From NCBI RefSeq assembly GCF_004023625.1, contig NZ_RPDJ01000027.1, positions 62,001 to 126,000 on the forward strand: 64,000 nucleotides of DNA, in the 5' to 3' direction. How positions within the stretch are numbered: position 1 is the stretch's first letter; the number at the start of each line of letters is the position of its first letter. The notes under the pieces were generated by a model. The model was not told where the DNA came from. It ran no database searches and was given only the letters and a program-made list of their open reading frames with translations. A program made the position numbers and the translations under genes. Below, piece after piece: positions 42,150-51,031 of the stretch. The stretch comes from Streptomyces cavernae (GTDB lineage Bacteria > Actinomycetota > Actinomycetes > Streptomycetales > Streptomycetaceae).

Positions 42150-44375
42150 ATGCCCGCCAGGCACCACTCGTCACCACCCCCGACATCGCGGTCCGCCGCA
42201 CCTCCCATACGCGGGGAGGGCGCAGGTCCGAGCGCGTCGAGTGCACCGAGCGCGTCCAGCACATCGCCGAGCACATCCGGCACATCGACCTCAGCCACAT
42301 CGAGCACCTCGGGCACACCAAGCCCGTCGTCCGGCAGCGCACGGACCCCGCAGCAGACGCCGCCCACGAGCGGCCCGGACCCCACCGGTCCCGCCACCTC
42401 GGTCGGCCGTATCCCGGTCCTGGACGTACACCCCCGCGTGCTGAACGGCCGGCGTCCGGCCAAATCCGTCGTGGGCGAGGAGTTCCAGATCTCGGCCACC
42501 GTGTTCCGCGAGGGCCATGACGCGGTCGCCGCCAACGTGTTCCTGACGGACCCGTCCGGCCGGAGCGGACCGTGGACCCCGATGCGGGAGCTGGCCCCCG
42601 GCACCGACCGCTGGGGCGCCACGGTCGCCGCCGACCGGGAGGGCCGCTGGACGTACCGCGTCGAGGCCTGGAGCGACCCGGTCAGTACCTGGCGCCACCA
42701 CGCCCGGATCAAGATCCCGGCGGGGATGGACACCGAGCTGGTGCTGGAGGAGGGCGCCCGGCTCTACGAGCGGGCGGCCACCGACATCCCCAAGGAGGAG
42801 AGCGAGCCGGTCCTCGCCGCCGTCGAAGCGCTGCGGGACACCGCGCGTCCGGCCGCGTCCCGGCTGGCCGCGGCCCTGACCCCGGACGTCGACGCGGTCC
42901 TCGCCCGGCATCCCCTGCGCGACCTGGTCACCGCCTCCGAGGAGCTCGAACTGCTCGTGGAGCGCGAGCGGGCCCTGTACGGCTCCTGGTACGAGTTCTT
43001 CCCGCGCTCCGAGGGCACCGCGGAGCAGCCGCACGGCACCTTCCGCACGGCAGCCGAACGGCTTCCCGCCATCGCGGGGATGGGCTTCGACGTGGTGTAC
43101 CTGCCGCCGATCCACCCGATCGGCAGAACCTTCCGCAAGGGCCGCAACAACACGCTCTCCCCGGAACCGGACGACGTGGGCGTGCCCTGGGCGATCGGTT
43201 CGCCGGAGGGCGGCCACGACGCGATCCACCCGGATCTCGGCACCATCGAGGACTTCGACCACTTCGTCGGCCGGGCGAGGGAGCTGGGCCTGGAGATCGC
43301 GCTCGACTTCGCGCTCCAGTGCTCCCCCGACCACCCCTGGGTGAAGGAGCACCCGGAGTGGTTCCACCACCGTCCGGACGGCACGATCGCGTACGCCGAG
43401 AACCCGCCGAAGAAGTACCAGGACATCTACCCGATCGCCTTCGACCGGGACATGCCGGGGCTGGTGGCCGAGACCCTGCGCGTCCTGCGGCACTGGATGA
43501 GCCACGGCGTACGGATCTTCCGGGTGGACAACCCGCACACCAAGCCGGTGGTGTTCTGGGAGATGGTCATCGCGGACATCAACCGCACCGACCCCGATGT
43601 GATCTTCCTGGCGGAGGCGTTCACCCGGCCCGCGATGATGCACACGCTGGGCGCCATCGGCTTCCAGCAGTCGTACACCTACTTCACCTGGCGTAACTCC
43701 AAGCAGGAACTCACCGACTATCTCACCGAACTGTCGGGCGAGGCCGCGACGTACATGCGGCCCAATTTCTTCGTCAACACCCCGGACATCCTGCATGATT
43801 TCCTGCAGCACGGAGGGCGTCCGGCCTTCGAGGTCAGGGCCGTGCTGGCGGCCACGATGGTGCCGACGTGGGGCGTCTACAGCGGTTACGAACTCTGCGA
43901 AAACGTCCCGCTGCGGGCCGGGAGCGAGGAGTATCTGGATTCGGAGAAATACCAACTGCGTCCGCGCGACTGGGAGTCGGCGGAGCGCGAAGGACGGAGC
44001 ATCGCACCCCTGATCGGCAGGCTGAACGAGATCAGGCGCAGCAGTCCGGCGTTGCGGCAACTGCGCGACCTGCATTTCCACCATGCCGACCAGGATTCGG
44101 TGATCGCGTATTCGAAACGCAGTGGCTCGAACACGGTTCTGGTGGTCGCCAACCTCGACCCTCACCACACCCAGGAGGCGACGGTCTCGTTGGACATGCC
44201 ACAACTCGGTCTGGACTGGCATGAGTCCGTGGCAGTACGCGACGAGCTCACCGGCGAGACCTACCACTGGGGCAGGGCCAACTATGTGCGCCTGGAACCG
44301 GGCAGTCGTCCCGCGCACATCCTCACCGTCCTGCGACCGTCCTCACCGCAGATCGGAGGGTCACCCACACAATGA
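42150..44375 (+). CDS. glgE: Alpha-1,4-glucan:maltose-1-phosphate maltosyltransferase
   Basis: It extends linear alpha-1,4-glucan with maltosyl units from alpha-maltose-1-phosphate (GH13_3). From the ATG at 42150 it has 741 residues, about 66 more than the S. coelicolor enzyme. The extra part is a Ser/Thr/Pro-rich N-terminus (GPSASSAPSASSTSPSTSG and similar). The core begins at VGRIPVLDVHPRVLNGRRPA. Nucleophile D460 lies in RIFRVDNPHTKPV and the acid E489 in FLAEAFTRP, the same 29-residue spacing as D394/E423 of the studied S. coelicolor GlgE. The stop overlaps treS as ATGA. A candidate promoter lies about 120 bases upstream. Confidence 0.96.
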   Translation: MPARHHSSPPPTSRSAAPPIRGEGAGPSASSAPSASSTSPSTSGTSTSATSSTSGTPSPSSGSARTPQQTPPTSGPDPTGPATSVGRIPVLDVHPRVLNGRRPAKSVVGEEFQISATVFREGHDAVAANVFLTDPSGRSGPWTPMRELAPGTDRWGATVAADREGRWTYRVEAWSDPVSTWRHHARIKIPAGMDTELVLEEGARLYERAATDIPKEESEPVLAAVEALRDTARPAASRLAAALTPDVDAVLARHPLRDLVTASEELELLVERERALYGSWYEFFPRSEGTAEQPHGTFRTAAERLPAIAGMGFDVVYLPPIHPIGRTFRKGRNNTLSPEPDDVGVPWAIGSPEGGHDAIHPDLGTIEDFDHFVGRARELGLEIALDFALQCSPDHPWVKEHPEWFHHRPDGTIAYAENPPKKYQDIYPIAFDRDMPGLVAETLRVLRHWMSHGVRIFRVDNPHTKPVVFWEMVIADINRTDPDVIFLAEAFTRPAMMHTLGAIGFQQSYTYFTWRNSKQELTDYLTELSGEAATYMRPNFFVNTPDILHDFLQHGGRPAFEVRAVLAATMVPTWGVYSGYELCENVPLRAGSEEYLDSEKYQLRPRDWESAEREGRSIAPLIGRLNEIRRSSPALRQLRDLHFHHADQDSVIAYSKRSGSNTVLVVANLDPHHTQEATVSLDMPQLGLDWHESVAVRDELTGETYHWGRANYVRLEPGSRPAHILTVLRPSSPQIGGSPTQ

Positions 44376-46090
44376 TCGTCAATGAGCCCGTCCCGGACAC
44401 CTTCGAGGACACGCCTCAAAAGGACCGGGATCCAGACTGGTTCAAACGGGCCGTCTTCTACGAGGTCCTCGTCCGCTCCTTCCAGGACAGCAACGGCGAC
44501 GGGGTCGGCGACCTCAAGGGCCTGACGGCCAAGCTCGACTATCTGCAGTGGCTGGGCGTGGACTGCCTGTGGCTGCCGCCGTTCTTCAAGTCCCCCCTGC
44601 GCGACGGCGGTTACGACGTCTCCGACTACACCGCCGTGCTGCCCGAGTTCGGCGACCTGGCCGACTTCGTGGAGTTCGTGGACGCCGCCCACCAGCGCGG
44701 CATGCGCGTGATCATCGACTTCGTGATGAACCACACCAGCGACCAGCACCCGTGGTTCCAGGAGTCCAGGAACGACCCCGAAGGCCCCTACGGCGACTAC
44801 TACATGTGGGCCGACGACGACAAGCAGTACGAGGACGCCCGGATCATCTTCGTCGACACCGAGGCGTCCAACTGGACCTTCGACCCGGTCCGCAAGCAGT
44901 ACTTCTTCCACCGCTTCTTCTCGCACCAGCCGGACCTCAACTACGAGAACCCGGCCGTGCAGGAGGAGATCCTCGCCGCGCTGAGGTTCTGGCTGGACCT
45001 CGGCATCGACGGCTTCCGGCTGGACGCGGTGCCCTACCTGTACGCCGAGGAGGGCACCAACTGCGAGAACCTGCCCGCCACGCACCAGTTCCTGAAGCGG
45101 GTGCGCAAGGAGATCGACGAGCACTACCCGGACACCGTGCTGCTCGCCGAGGCGAACCAGTGGCCGGAGGACGTGGTCGACTACTTCGGTGACTACGCCA
45201 CCGGCGGCGACGAGTGCCACATGGCGTTCCACTTCCCTGTGATGCCGCGCATCTTCATGGCCGTGCGGCGCGAGTCCCGCTACCCGGTGTCGGAGATCCT
45301 GCAGAAGACGCCGGCCATCCCGGCGGGCTGCCAGTGGGGGATCTTCCTGCGCAACCACGACGAGCTGACCCTCGAGATGGTCACCGACGAAGAGCGCGAC
45401 TACATGTACGCGGAGTACGCCAAGGACCCGCGGATGCGCGCCAACATCGGCATCCGGCGCAGGCTCGCCCCGCTGCTCGACAACGACCGCAACCAGATCG
45501 AGCTGTTCACGGCCCTGCTGCTGTCGCTGCCCGGCTCGCCGATCCTCTACTACGGGGACGAGATCGGCATGGGCGACAACATCTGGCTCGGCGACCGGGA
45601 CGCCGTACGGACCCCGATGCAGTGGACACCGGACCGCAACGCGGGCTTCTCGTCCTCCGACCCCGGGCGGCTCTTCCTGCCGACGATCATGGATCCCGTC
45701 TACGGCTACCAGGTCACCAACGTCGAGGCGTCCATGTCGTCGCCGTCCTCGCTGCTGCACTGGACACGGCGGATGATCGAGATCCGCAAGCAGAACCCGG
45801 CGTTCGGCCTCGGCTCGTACACCGAGCTACCGTCGAGCAACCCGGCGGTCCTCGCCTTCCTGCGCGAGGCCCCCTCGACCGAGGAGAACGGGGACGACCT
45901 CGTGCTGTGCGTGCACAACTTCTCACGGTTCGCACAGCCGACCGAACTGGACCTGCAGGCGTTCAGCGGCAGGCACCCCGTCGAACTGATCGGAGGGGTG
46001 AGGTTTCCCGCCATCGGGGAACTCCCCTACTTGCTGACACTCGCGGGGCATGGCTTTTACTGGTTCAGGCTGCGAAAGGACGACGCGTAG
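44372..46090 (+). CDS. treS: Trehalose synthase (maltose alpha-D-glucosyltransferase)
   Basis: It isomerises trehalose and maltose (GH13_16). It has 572 residues, coupled to glgE by a 4-base overlap. The N-terminal FKRAVFYEVLVRSFQDSNGD and GVGDLKGL are diagnostic. Nucleophile D218 lies in GIDGFRLDAVPYLY and acid E260 in VLLAEANQWPEDVVDYFG; their 42-residue spacing equals that of mycobacterial TreS. GIFLRNHDELTLEMVTDEER carries the transition-state aspartate. Maltose made from trehalose is passed to Pep2, encoded 102 bases downstream, for phosphorylation. The maltokinase is not fused here, unlike some actinobacteria where TreS and Pep2 form one chain. Confidence 0.97.
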   Translation: MIVNEPVPDTFEDTPQKDRDPDWFKRAVFYEVLVRSFQDSNGDGVGDLKGLTAKLDYLQWLGVDCLWLPPFFKSPLRDGGYDVSDYTAVLPEFGDLADFVEFVDAAHQRGMRVIIDFVMNHTSDQHPWFQESRNDPEGPYGDYYMWADDDKQYEDARIIFVDTEASNWTFDPVRKQYFFHRFFSHQPDLNYENPAVQEEILAALRFWLDLGIDGFRLDAVPYLYAEEGTNCENLPATHQFLKRVRKEIDEHYPDTVLLAEANQWPEDVVDYFGDYATGGDECHMAFHFPVMPRIFMAVRRESRYPVSEILQKTPAIPAGCQWGIFLRNHDELTLEMVTDEERDYMYAEYAKDPRMRANIGIRRRLAPLLDNDRNQIELFTALLLSLPGSPILYYGDEIGMGDNIWLGDRDAVRTPMQWTPDRNAGFSSSDPGRLFLPTIMDPVYGYQVTNVEASMSSPSSLLHWTRRMIEIRKQNPAFGLGSYTELPSSNPAVLAFLREAPSTEENGDDLVLCVHNFSRFAQPTELDLQAFSGRHPVELIGGVRFPAIGELPYLLTLAGHGFYWFRLRKDDA

Positions 46091-46192
46091 GAGCCTGGGC
46101 GCACCAGCGCCCGCACCCGGCGGGGCGGTTTCCGCCGCCCCGACCTGGGCACGCATCAGTAGCACCCCGCCTCCCGGGGAAAGGACGCGACC

Positions 46193-47569
46193 ATGTCGGA
46201 AGCCGTCACCCGTCCCGCCACCACCAGCACCGGCCTCCTTGCGTCCCTCGATCCACTGCTGCGCGAGTGGCTGCCACGGCAGCGCTGGTTCGCCGGCAAG
46301 GGCCGGCCGATCACCGGCTTCACCCTGCTGTCGTCCGCCGAGCTCCTGCCGGCGAAGGGTCCGGTGGGTCTGCTGCACCTGCTGCTGCGTGCACACCAGC
46401 CGGGCAACCCCGGTGACTGCTACCAGTTGCTCCTCGGCGTGCGGGAGGCGCTGCCGCCGCATCTGGCTCCCGCGCTGATCGGTCACGTCGCGGAGGGCCC
46501 GCTGGCCGGACGGACGATCTACGAGGCGCTCTACGACACCCGGCCCGCCGATCTGCTGCTCGACGCGCTGCGCACCCGGGCCCGGGTGGGCTCGCTGCGC
46601 TTCGACGGCGACCCCGGCCGGCGGATACGCACCGACCTGGTGCCACGGCGGATGACCGCCGAACAGTCGAATTCCTCACTCGTCTACGGAGATACGTTCA
46701 TCCTCAAGCTGCTGCGGCGACTGGTCCCCGGTATCAACCCCGATCTGGAGCTGCCGCTGGCGCTCGCCCACGAGGGCTGCCCGCGGGTGCCGGCGCCGGT
46801 GGGCTGGATGACCACGGAGGTCGCCGACGAGACCTATGTCCTCGGCGTGCTGCAGCCCTATCTGCAAGGCGCCACGGACGGCTGGGAGCTGGCGCTGCGC
46901 GAGCTGGCCAAGGGCGAGGACTTCACCGCGGAGGCACGGGCTCTCGGCCGGGCGACCGGCGAGGTGCACGCGGCGCTGGCACGGGCACTGCCGACGGTGA
47001 CGCTGGGGCGGCAGCAGATGGAACTGCTGGTCGAGGGGATGACCGAGCGCCTGGAGGCGGCCGTCCAGGCGGTGCCCGCCCTGCACCCCTACGAAGGAGG
47101 CCTGCGCACGGCCTACCAGGCACTGGCCGACCTGGCCTCCGAGGGCCACCACTGGACGGCGCAGCGCGTCCACGGCGATCTGCACCTGGGCCAGTGCCTG
47201 CGCTCCGCCGCCGGGGAATGGTCGATCATAGATTTCGAGGGTGAGCCGTCCAAGCCGCTGGCCGAGCGCCGGCTGCCGCAGCCGGCGGTGCGGGACGTCG
47301 CCGGGATGCTGCGCTCCTTCGACTACGCTGCGCACTCCCATGCGCCCTACTCCCCCGACTGGGCCGCCGCGTGCCGGGCCGCATACTGCACCGGGTACGC
47401 CGACGCGACCGGCCGGGACCCGCGTACCGAGCCCGTGCTGCTGCGGGCCTACGAGACCGACAAGGCGGTGTACGAGGTCGTCTACGAGGCCCGCCACCGC
47501 CCCGACTGGCTGCCGGTCCCGCTGTCGGCGGTGCACCGCCTGGCCGACGCCGACGCCGACGCCACCTGA
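46193..47569 (+). CDS. pep2: Maltokinase
   Basis: It phosphorylates maltose to alpha-maltose-1-phosphate with ATP, feeding GlgE. It has 458 residues with the aminoglycoside-phosphotransferase-like fold. The N-terminal cap contains LLREWLPRQRWFAGKGRP. The kinase core includes VYGDTFILKLLRRL, where the lysine is the likely ATP-binding residue, VHGDLHLGQCL (catalytic D329) and IIDFEGEPSKPLAERRLPQP (metal-binding D347). The ATG at 46193 has GGAAAGGACGCGACC upstream. It lies between treS and glgB in the usual GlgE-pathway order. The name mak is also used for this gene. Confidence 0.95.
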   Translation: MSEAVTRPATTSTGLLASLDPLLREWLPRQRWFAGKGRPITGFTLLSSAELLPAKGPVGLLHLLLRAHQPGNPGDCYQLLLGVREALPPHLAPALIGHVAEGPLAGRTIYEALYDTRPADLLLDALRTRARVGSLRFDGDPGRRIRTDLVPRRMTAEQSNSSLVYGDTFILKLLRRLVPGINPDLELPLALAHEGCPRVPAPVGWMTTEVADETYVLGVLQPYLQGATDGWELALRELAKGEDFTAEARALGRATGEVHAALARALPTVTLGRQQMELLVEGMTERLEAAVQAVPALHPYEGGLRTAYQALADLASEGHHWTAQRVHGDLHLGQCLRSAAGEWSIIDFEGEPSKPLAERRLPQPAVRDVAGMLRSFDYAAHSHAPYSPDWAAACRAAYCTGYADATGRDPRTEPVLLRAYETDKAVYEVVYEARHRPDWLPVPLSAVHRLADADADAT

Positions 47570-47599
47570 TCCGTCCCATCCGCCGAGGAGGCCCCGCTC

Positions 47600-50500
47600 G
47601 TGACCCCGCCCCCCAAGGACCCGAAGAAGGCTGCGAAAAAGAAGACGGCGGGGAAGTCACCCGGCAAACCGGGGTCCAAGACCGCGAAGAAGGCCCCGGG
47701 ACCGGTGCCCAAGGCTGCCGCCGAGCCGGAACCGAGGTCCGGTGCGGCCAAGCCGGAGCCGGGGGCCGCCGCCGCCCAGCCGGAGACTTCGGCCCCGGCC
47801 CGTGGGACCGCCGAGCCGGAGTCCGCCGCGAAGCGCGAGCCCAAGGCTGCCACGCCGGAGCCCCGGGCCATCGGCAACACGTCCGGGCAACCGGCCCCCG
47901 GGGCTGCCGAGCCGGAGGCCGGGGCGCCCGCGCCGGAGCCGACGGCCGCCGCGGTCGAGACGGAGCCGGGGGCCGCCGCGGTCGCGTCCGCTATGGCCGC
48001 GTCCTCGGCAGCCGACTTCCAGCCGTCCGCGTCCCGGCCGGCCCCTGAAGTCCCGCCGCGGAAGGCGGGGCCGGTCGGCCGTTCGGGCACGCCGCTTCCC
48101 GCCGCGTCCGGCGGACCCAGAGCGGCATCGCGGGGCAGTGGGGCCGCCGCGCCTCGGGGCGGCACGGCCCCGGCAGGAGCAGGAGCAGGCGCGGAACCCG
48201 ACCCGGCATCGCCGGGCAGTGGCGCCGCCGCGCCCCAGGGCGGCACGGCCCCGGCAGGGGCAGGGGCAGGGGCAGGACCGGAGGCGGGCGCGGGCCTGGG
48301 CGCGGAGGAGGCGCCCGACCTCTCGGGCGCGACCGGCGCGACCGACGCGGTTTCCGGGGCGGAGCCCCGGCCGGGAGCGGTTTCCGGGGCGGAGCCCCGG
48401 CCGGGAGCGGTTTCCGGGGCGGAGCCCCGGCCGGGAGTGGTTTCCGGGGCGGAGCCCCGGCCGGGAGTGGTTTCCGGGGCGGAGCCCCGGCCGGGAGTGG
48501 TTTCCGGGGCGGAGCCCTTCGCCGGGGTGGCCGGTTCGGATGATCTGACGGCCGGGCCCGAGGTGCAGGCCGCGGTGGCGGCCGGCGTCGTACCGGAGCC
48601 GGAGTCGGGTGCCGTCGGGCCGGAGCCCGTCGCCTACCCGTCCGGGCCGCCGGAGCCCGCCGACACCCCGCTCGGGGCGGAGCCCGCCGCCGCGCCCGAC
48701 CCCGCCTTCGGGCCCGTGCCCGGGGACGACCGGGACCGGCTGCTCGGCGGCACCCATCATGATCCGCACGGCGTGCTCGGGGCCCATCCCGTGCCCGGCG
48801 GGGTGGCCTTCCGGGTGCTGCGGCCGTACGCGCTCGCCGTGGCCGTCGTCGTGGGCGAGCTGCGGGCCGAGCTGCACGACGACGGCGACGGTTTCTTCTC
48901 CGGGGTGCTGCCGCTGCGGGAGGTCCCGGCCTACCGGCTGGTCGTCTCGTACGAGGGAACCACGCTCGAGACCGAGGACGCGTACCGCTTCCTGCCCGCC
49001 GTCGGCGAGTTCGATCTGCACCTCTTCGGCGAGGGGCGGCACGAGCAGCTGTGGAAGGCGCTCGGCGCCGAGCCGATGGTCCACCAGGGGGTGGAGGGCA
49101 CCCGGTTCACCGTGTGGGCGCCGAACGCGCGCGGGGTGCGGCTCACCGGGACCTTCAACTTCTGGGACGGCACCGGTCACCCGATGCGTTCGCTGGGGTC
49201 GGGTGGTGTGTGGGAGCTGTTCGTGCCCGCGATCGGCGAGGGCGAGCTGTACAAGTTCGAGATCACCCGGCCGGACGGCAGCAGGACCGTGCGGGCCGAC
49301 CCGATGGCGCGGCGGACCCAGGCCCCGCCCGAGACCGCCTCCATCGTGCACCGGTCGCGCTACGAGTGGCAGGACGAGGACTGGATGGCCCGGCGCGCGG
49401 ACCGCCCCGCGCACGAGGCGCCCTTCTCCGTCTACGAGATCCATCTCGCGTCATGGCGACCTGGTCTGACATACCGTCAACTCGCCGAGCAGCTCCCGGA
49501 GTACGTGAAGGACCTCGGTTTCACGCACGTCGAGCTGATGCCGGTCGCCGAGCACCCCTTCGGTGGCTCCTGGGGTTATCAGGTCACCGGCTTCTACGCG
49601 CCCACGGCCCGCCTCGGCACCCCCGACGACTTCAAGCACCTCGTCGACGCACTGCACCGCGCCGGCATCGGCGTCATCATGGACTGGGTCCCGGCGCACT
49701 TCCCGCGCGACGACTGGGCACTCGCCGAGTTCGACGGCCGTCCGCTGTACGAGCACGAGGACCCGCTGCGGGCCGCCCACCCCGACTGGGGCACCCTCGA
49801 GTTCGACTACGGCCGCCGTGAGGTGCGCAACTTCCTCGTCGCCAACGCCGTGTACTGGTGCGAGGAGTTCCACATCGACGGCCTGCGCGTGGACGCCGTC
49901 GCCTCGATGCTCTACCTCGACTACTCGCGCGAGCCCGGGCAGTGGGTCCCCAACGAGTACGGCGGCCGGGAGAACCTGGACGCGGTGGCCTTCCTCCAGG
50001 AGATGAACGCCACGGTGTACCGGCGGGAGCCGGGTGTGGTGACGGTCGCGGAGGAGTCGACGGCCTGGGACGGCGTCACCCGTGCCACCCACCATGTGGG
50101 CCCCGGTGGCTTCGGCGGGCTCGGGTTCGGGCTGAAGTGGAACATGGGCTGGATGCACGACTCGCTGGACTACGTCTCGCACGAGCCGGTGCACCGCAAG
50201 TACCACCACAACGAGATGACCTTCTCGATGGTGTACGCGTACAGCGAGAACTACGTCCTGCCGATCTCGCACGACGAAGTGGTGCACGGCAAGCGGTCGC
50301 TGGTGTCGAAGATGCCGGGCGACTGGTGGCAGCAGCGGGCCAACCTCCGGGCGTACCTGGGCTTCATGTGGGCCCACCCCGGGAAGCAACTGCTCTTCAT
50401 GGGCCAGGAGTTCGCGCAGGGCGCGGAGTGGTCCGAGGCGCACGGCCCGGACTGGTGGCTGCTCGACCCGGCGTACGGGGCGGAGGCCGATCACCGGGGT

Positions 50501-50890
50501 GTACGGGATCTCGTGCGCGACCTCAACGCGGTGTACAGGCGGGAGGCGGCCCTGTGGGAGCGGGACACCGACCCCGCCGGGTTCGGCTGGATCGCGGGGG
50601 ACGCGGCCGAGGACAACGTCTTCGCGTTCCTGCGGTTCGACGCGGAGGGTTCGCCGTTGCTGGCGGTCAGCAACTTCTCGCCGGTGGTGCGGCACGGCTA
50701 TCGGCTGGGGGTGCCGGAGGAGGTGCCGGCGTGGCACGAGGTGCTGAACACGGATGCCGGACGGTACGGCGGGAGTGACGTCCTGAACCCCGACGCGGTG
50801 AAACCGGAACCACACCCGTGGCACGGCCGCCCGGCGAGCATCCAGCTGACGCTGCCTCCTCTCGCCACGGTCTGGCTCCGCCCGGCGTAG
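47600..50890 (+). CDS. glgB: 1,4-alpha-glucan branching enzyme with very long disordered N-terminus
   Basis: It introduces alpha-1,6 branches (GH13_9). The GTG at 47600 has GAGGAGG 8 bases upstream, giving 1096 residues against about 730-770 usual. Residues 1-30 are histone-like (KDPKKAAKKKTAG, KTAKKAPG). Residues about 35-370 are Ala/Pro/Glu/Gly-rich and include five 10-residue repeats (GAEPRPGA/VVS, about 251-300). The enzyme proper starts near 373 (DRDRLLGGTHHDPHGVLGAH) with its N-terminal and CBM48 domains. Catalytic regions: MDWVPAHFP, GLRVDAVASMLY with nucleophile D765, VTVAEESTAW with acid E818, and LPISHDEVVHGKRSL. The 53-residue D-E spacing equals E. coli GlgB. Confidence 0.95.
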   Translation: MTPPPKDPKKAAKKKTAGKSPGKPGSKTAKKAPGPVPKAAAEPEPRSGAAKPEPGAAAAQPETSAPARGTAEPESAAKREPKAATPEPRAIGNTSGQPAPGAAEPEAGAPAPEPTAAAVETEPGAAAVASAMAASSAADFQPSASRPAPEVPPRKAGPVGRSGTPLPAASGGPRAASRGSGAAAPRGGTAPAGAGAGAEPDPASPGSGAAAPQGGTAPAGAGAGAGPEAGAGLGAEEAPDLSGATGATDAVSGAEPRPGAVSGAEPRPGAVSGAEPRPGVVSGAEPRPGVVSGAEPRPGVVSGAEPFAGVAGSDDLTAGPEVQAAVAAGVVPEPESGAVGPEPVAYPSGPPEPADTPLGAEPAAAPDPAFGPVPGDDRDRLLGGTHHDPHGVLGAHPVPGGVAFRVLRPYALAVAVVVGELRAELHDDGDGFFSGVLPLREVPAYRLVVSYEGTTLETEDAYRFLPAVGEFDLHLFGEGRHEQLWKALGAEPMVHQGVEGTRFTVWAPNARGVRLTGTFNFWDGTGHPMRSLGSGGVWELFVPAIGEGELYKFEITRPDGSRTVRADPMARRTQAPPETASIVHRSRYEWQDEDWMARRADRPAHEAPFSVYEIHLASWRPGLTYRQLAEQLPEYVKDLGFTHVELMPVAEHPFGGSWGYQVTGFYAPTARLGTPDDFKHLVDALHRAGIGVIMDWVPAHFPRDDWALAEFDGRPLYEHEDPLRAAHPDWGTLEFDYGRREVRNFLVANAVYWCEEFHIDGLRVDAVASMLYLDYSREPGQWVPNEYGGRENLDAVAFLQEMNATVYRREPGVVTVAEESTAWDGVTRATHHVGPGGFGGLGFGLKWNMGWMHDSLDYVSHEPVHRKYHHNEMTFSMVYAYSENYVLPISHDEVVHGKRSLVSKMPGDWWQQRANLRAYLGFMWAHPGKQLLFMGQEFAQGAEWSEAHGPDWWLLDPAYGAEADHRGVRDLVRDLNAVYRREAALWERDTDPAGFGWIAGDAAEDNVFAFLRFDAEGSPLLAVSNFSPVVRHGYRLGVPEEVPAWHEVLNTDAGRYGGSDVLNPDAVKPEPHPWHGRPASIQLTLPPLATVWLRPA
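48351..48530 (+). repeat. 30-bp tandem repeat inside glgB
   Basis: Five near-identical units start at 48351, 48381, 48411, 48441 and 48471; a sixth, at 48501, is degenerate. The unit begins TTTCCGGGGCGGAGCCCCGG and ends CCGGGAGCGG or CCGGGAGTGG. It contains the palindrome CCGGGGC-GGA-GCCCCGG, nearly the same as an intergenic repeat at 28104-28120. Translated, it is VSGAEPRPGA/V. The frame is preserved, so copy number changes would alter protein length by 10 residues. Confidence 0.9.
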
Positions 50891-51005
50891 GGGGCGCTCC
50901 GCCCGGCGTAGGGGGCGCTCCGCCCGGCCCAGGGGGCGCTCCGCCCGGCCCAGGGGGCGCTCCGCCCGGCCCAGGGGGCGCTCCGCCCGGCCCAGGGGGC
51001 GCTCG
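50880..51005 (+). repeat. 21-bp tandem repeat spanning the glgB stop and terminator
   Basis: Six copies start at 50880, 50901, 50922, 50943, 50964 and 50985. The unit is GCCCGGCCCAGGGGGCGCTC plus C; the first two copies have CGTAG instead of CCCAG. The first copy supplies the last two glgB codons and its TAG stop. The last copy forms the left arm of the downstream terminator stem. The array looks like expansion of that arm. Confidence 0.9.
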
Positions 51006-51025
51006 AAGTCGAACGCCCCCCTGGG
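50991..51025. terminator. Convergent terminator between glgB and the P450 gene
   Basis: CCCAGGGGGCG (50991-51001) pairs with CGCCCCCCTGGG (51014-51025) with one bulge. The left arm also occurs in each upstream 21-bp repeat, so alternative pairings are possible. The two flanking genes converge here. Confidence 0.75.
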
Positions 51026-51031
51026 CCGCCG

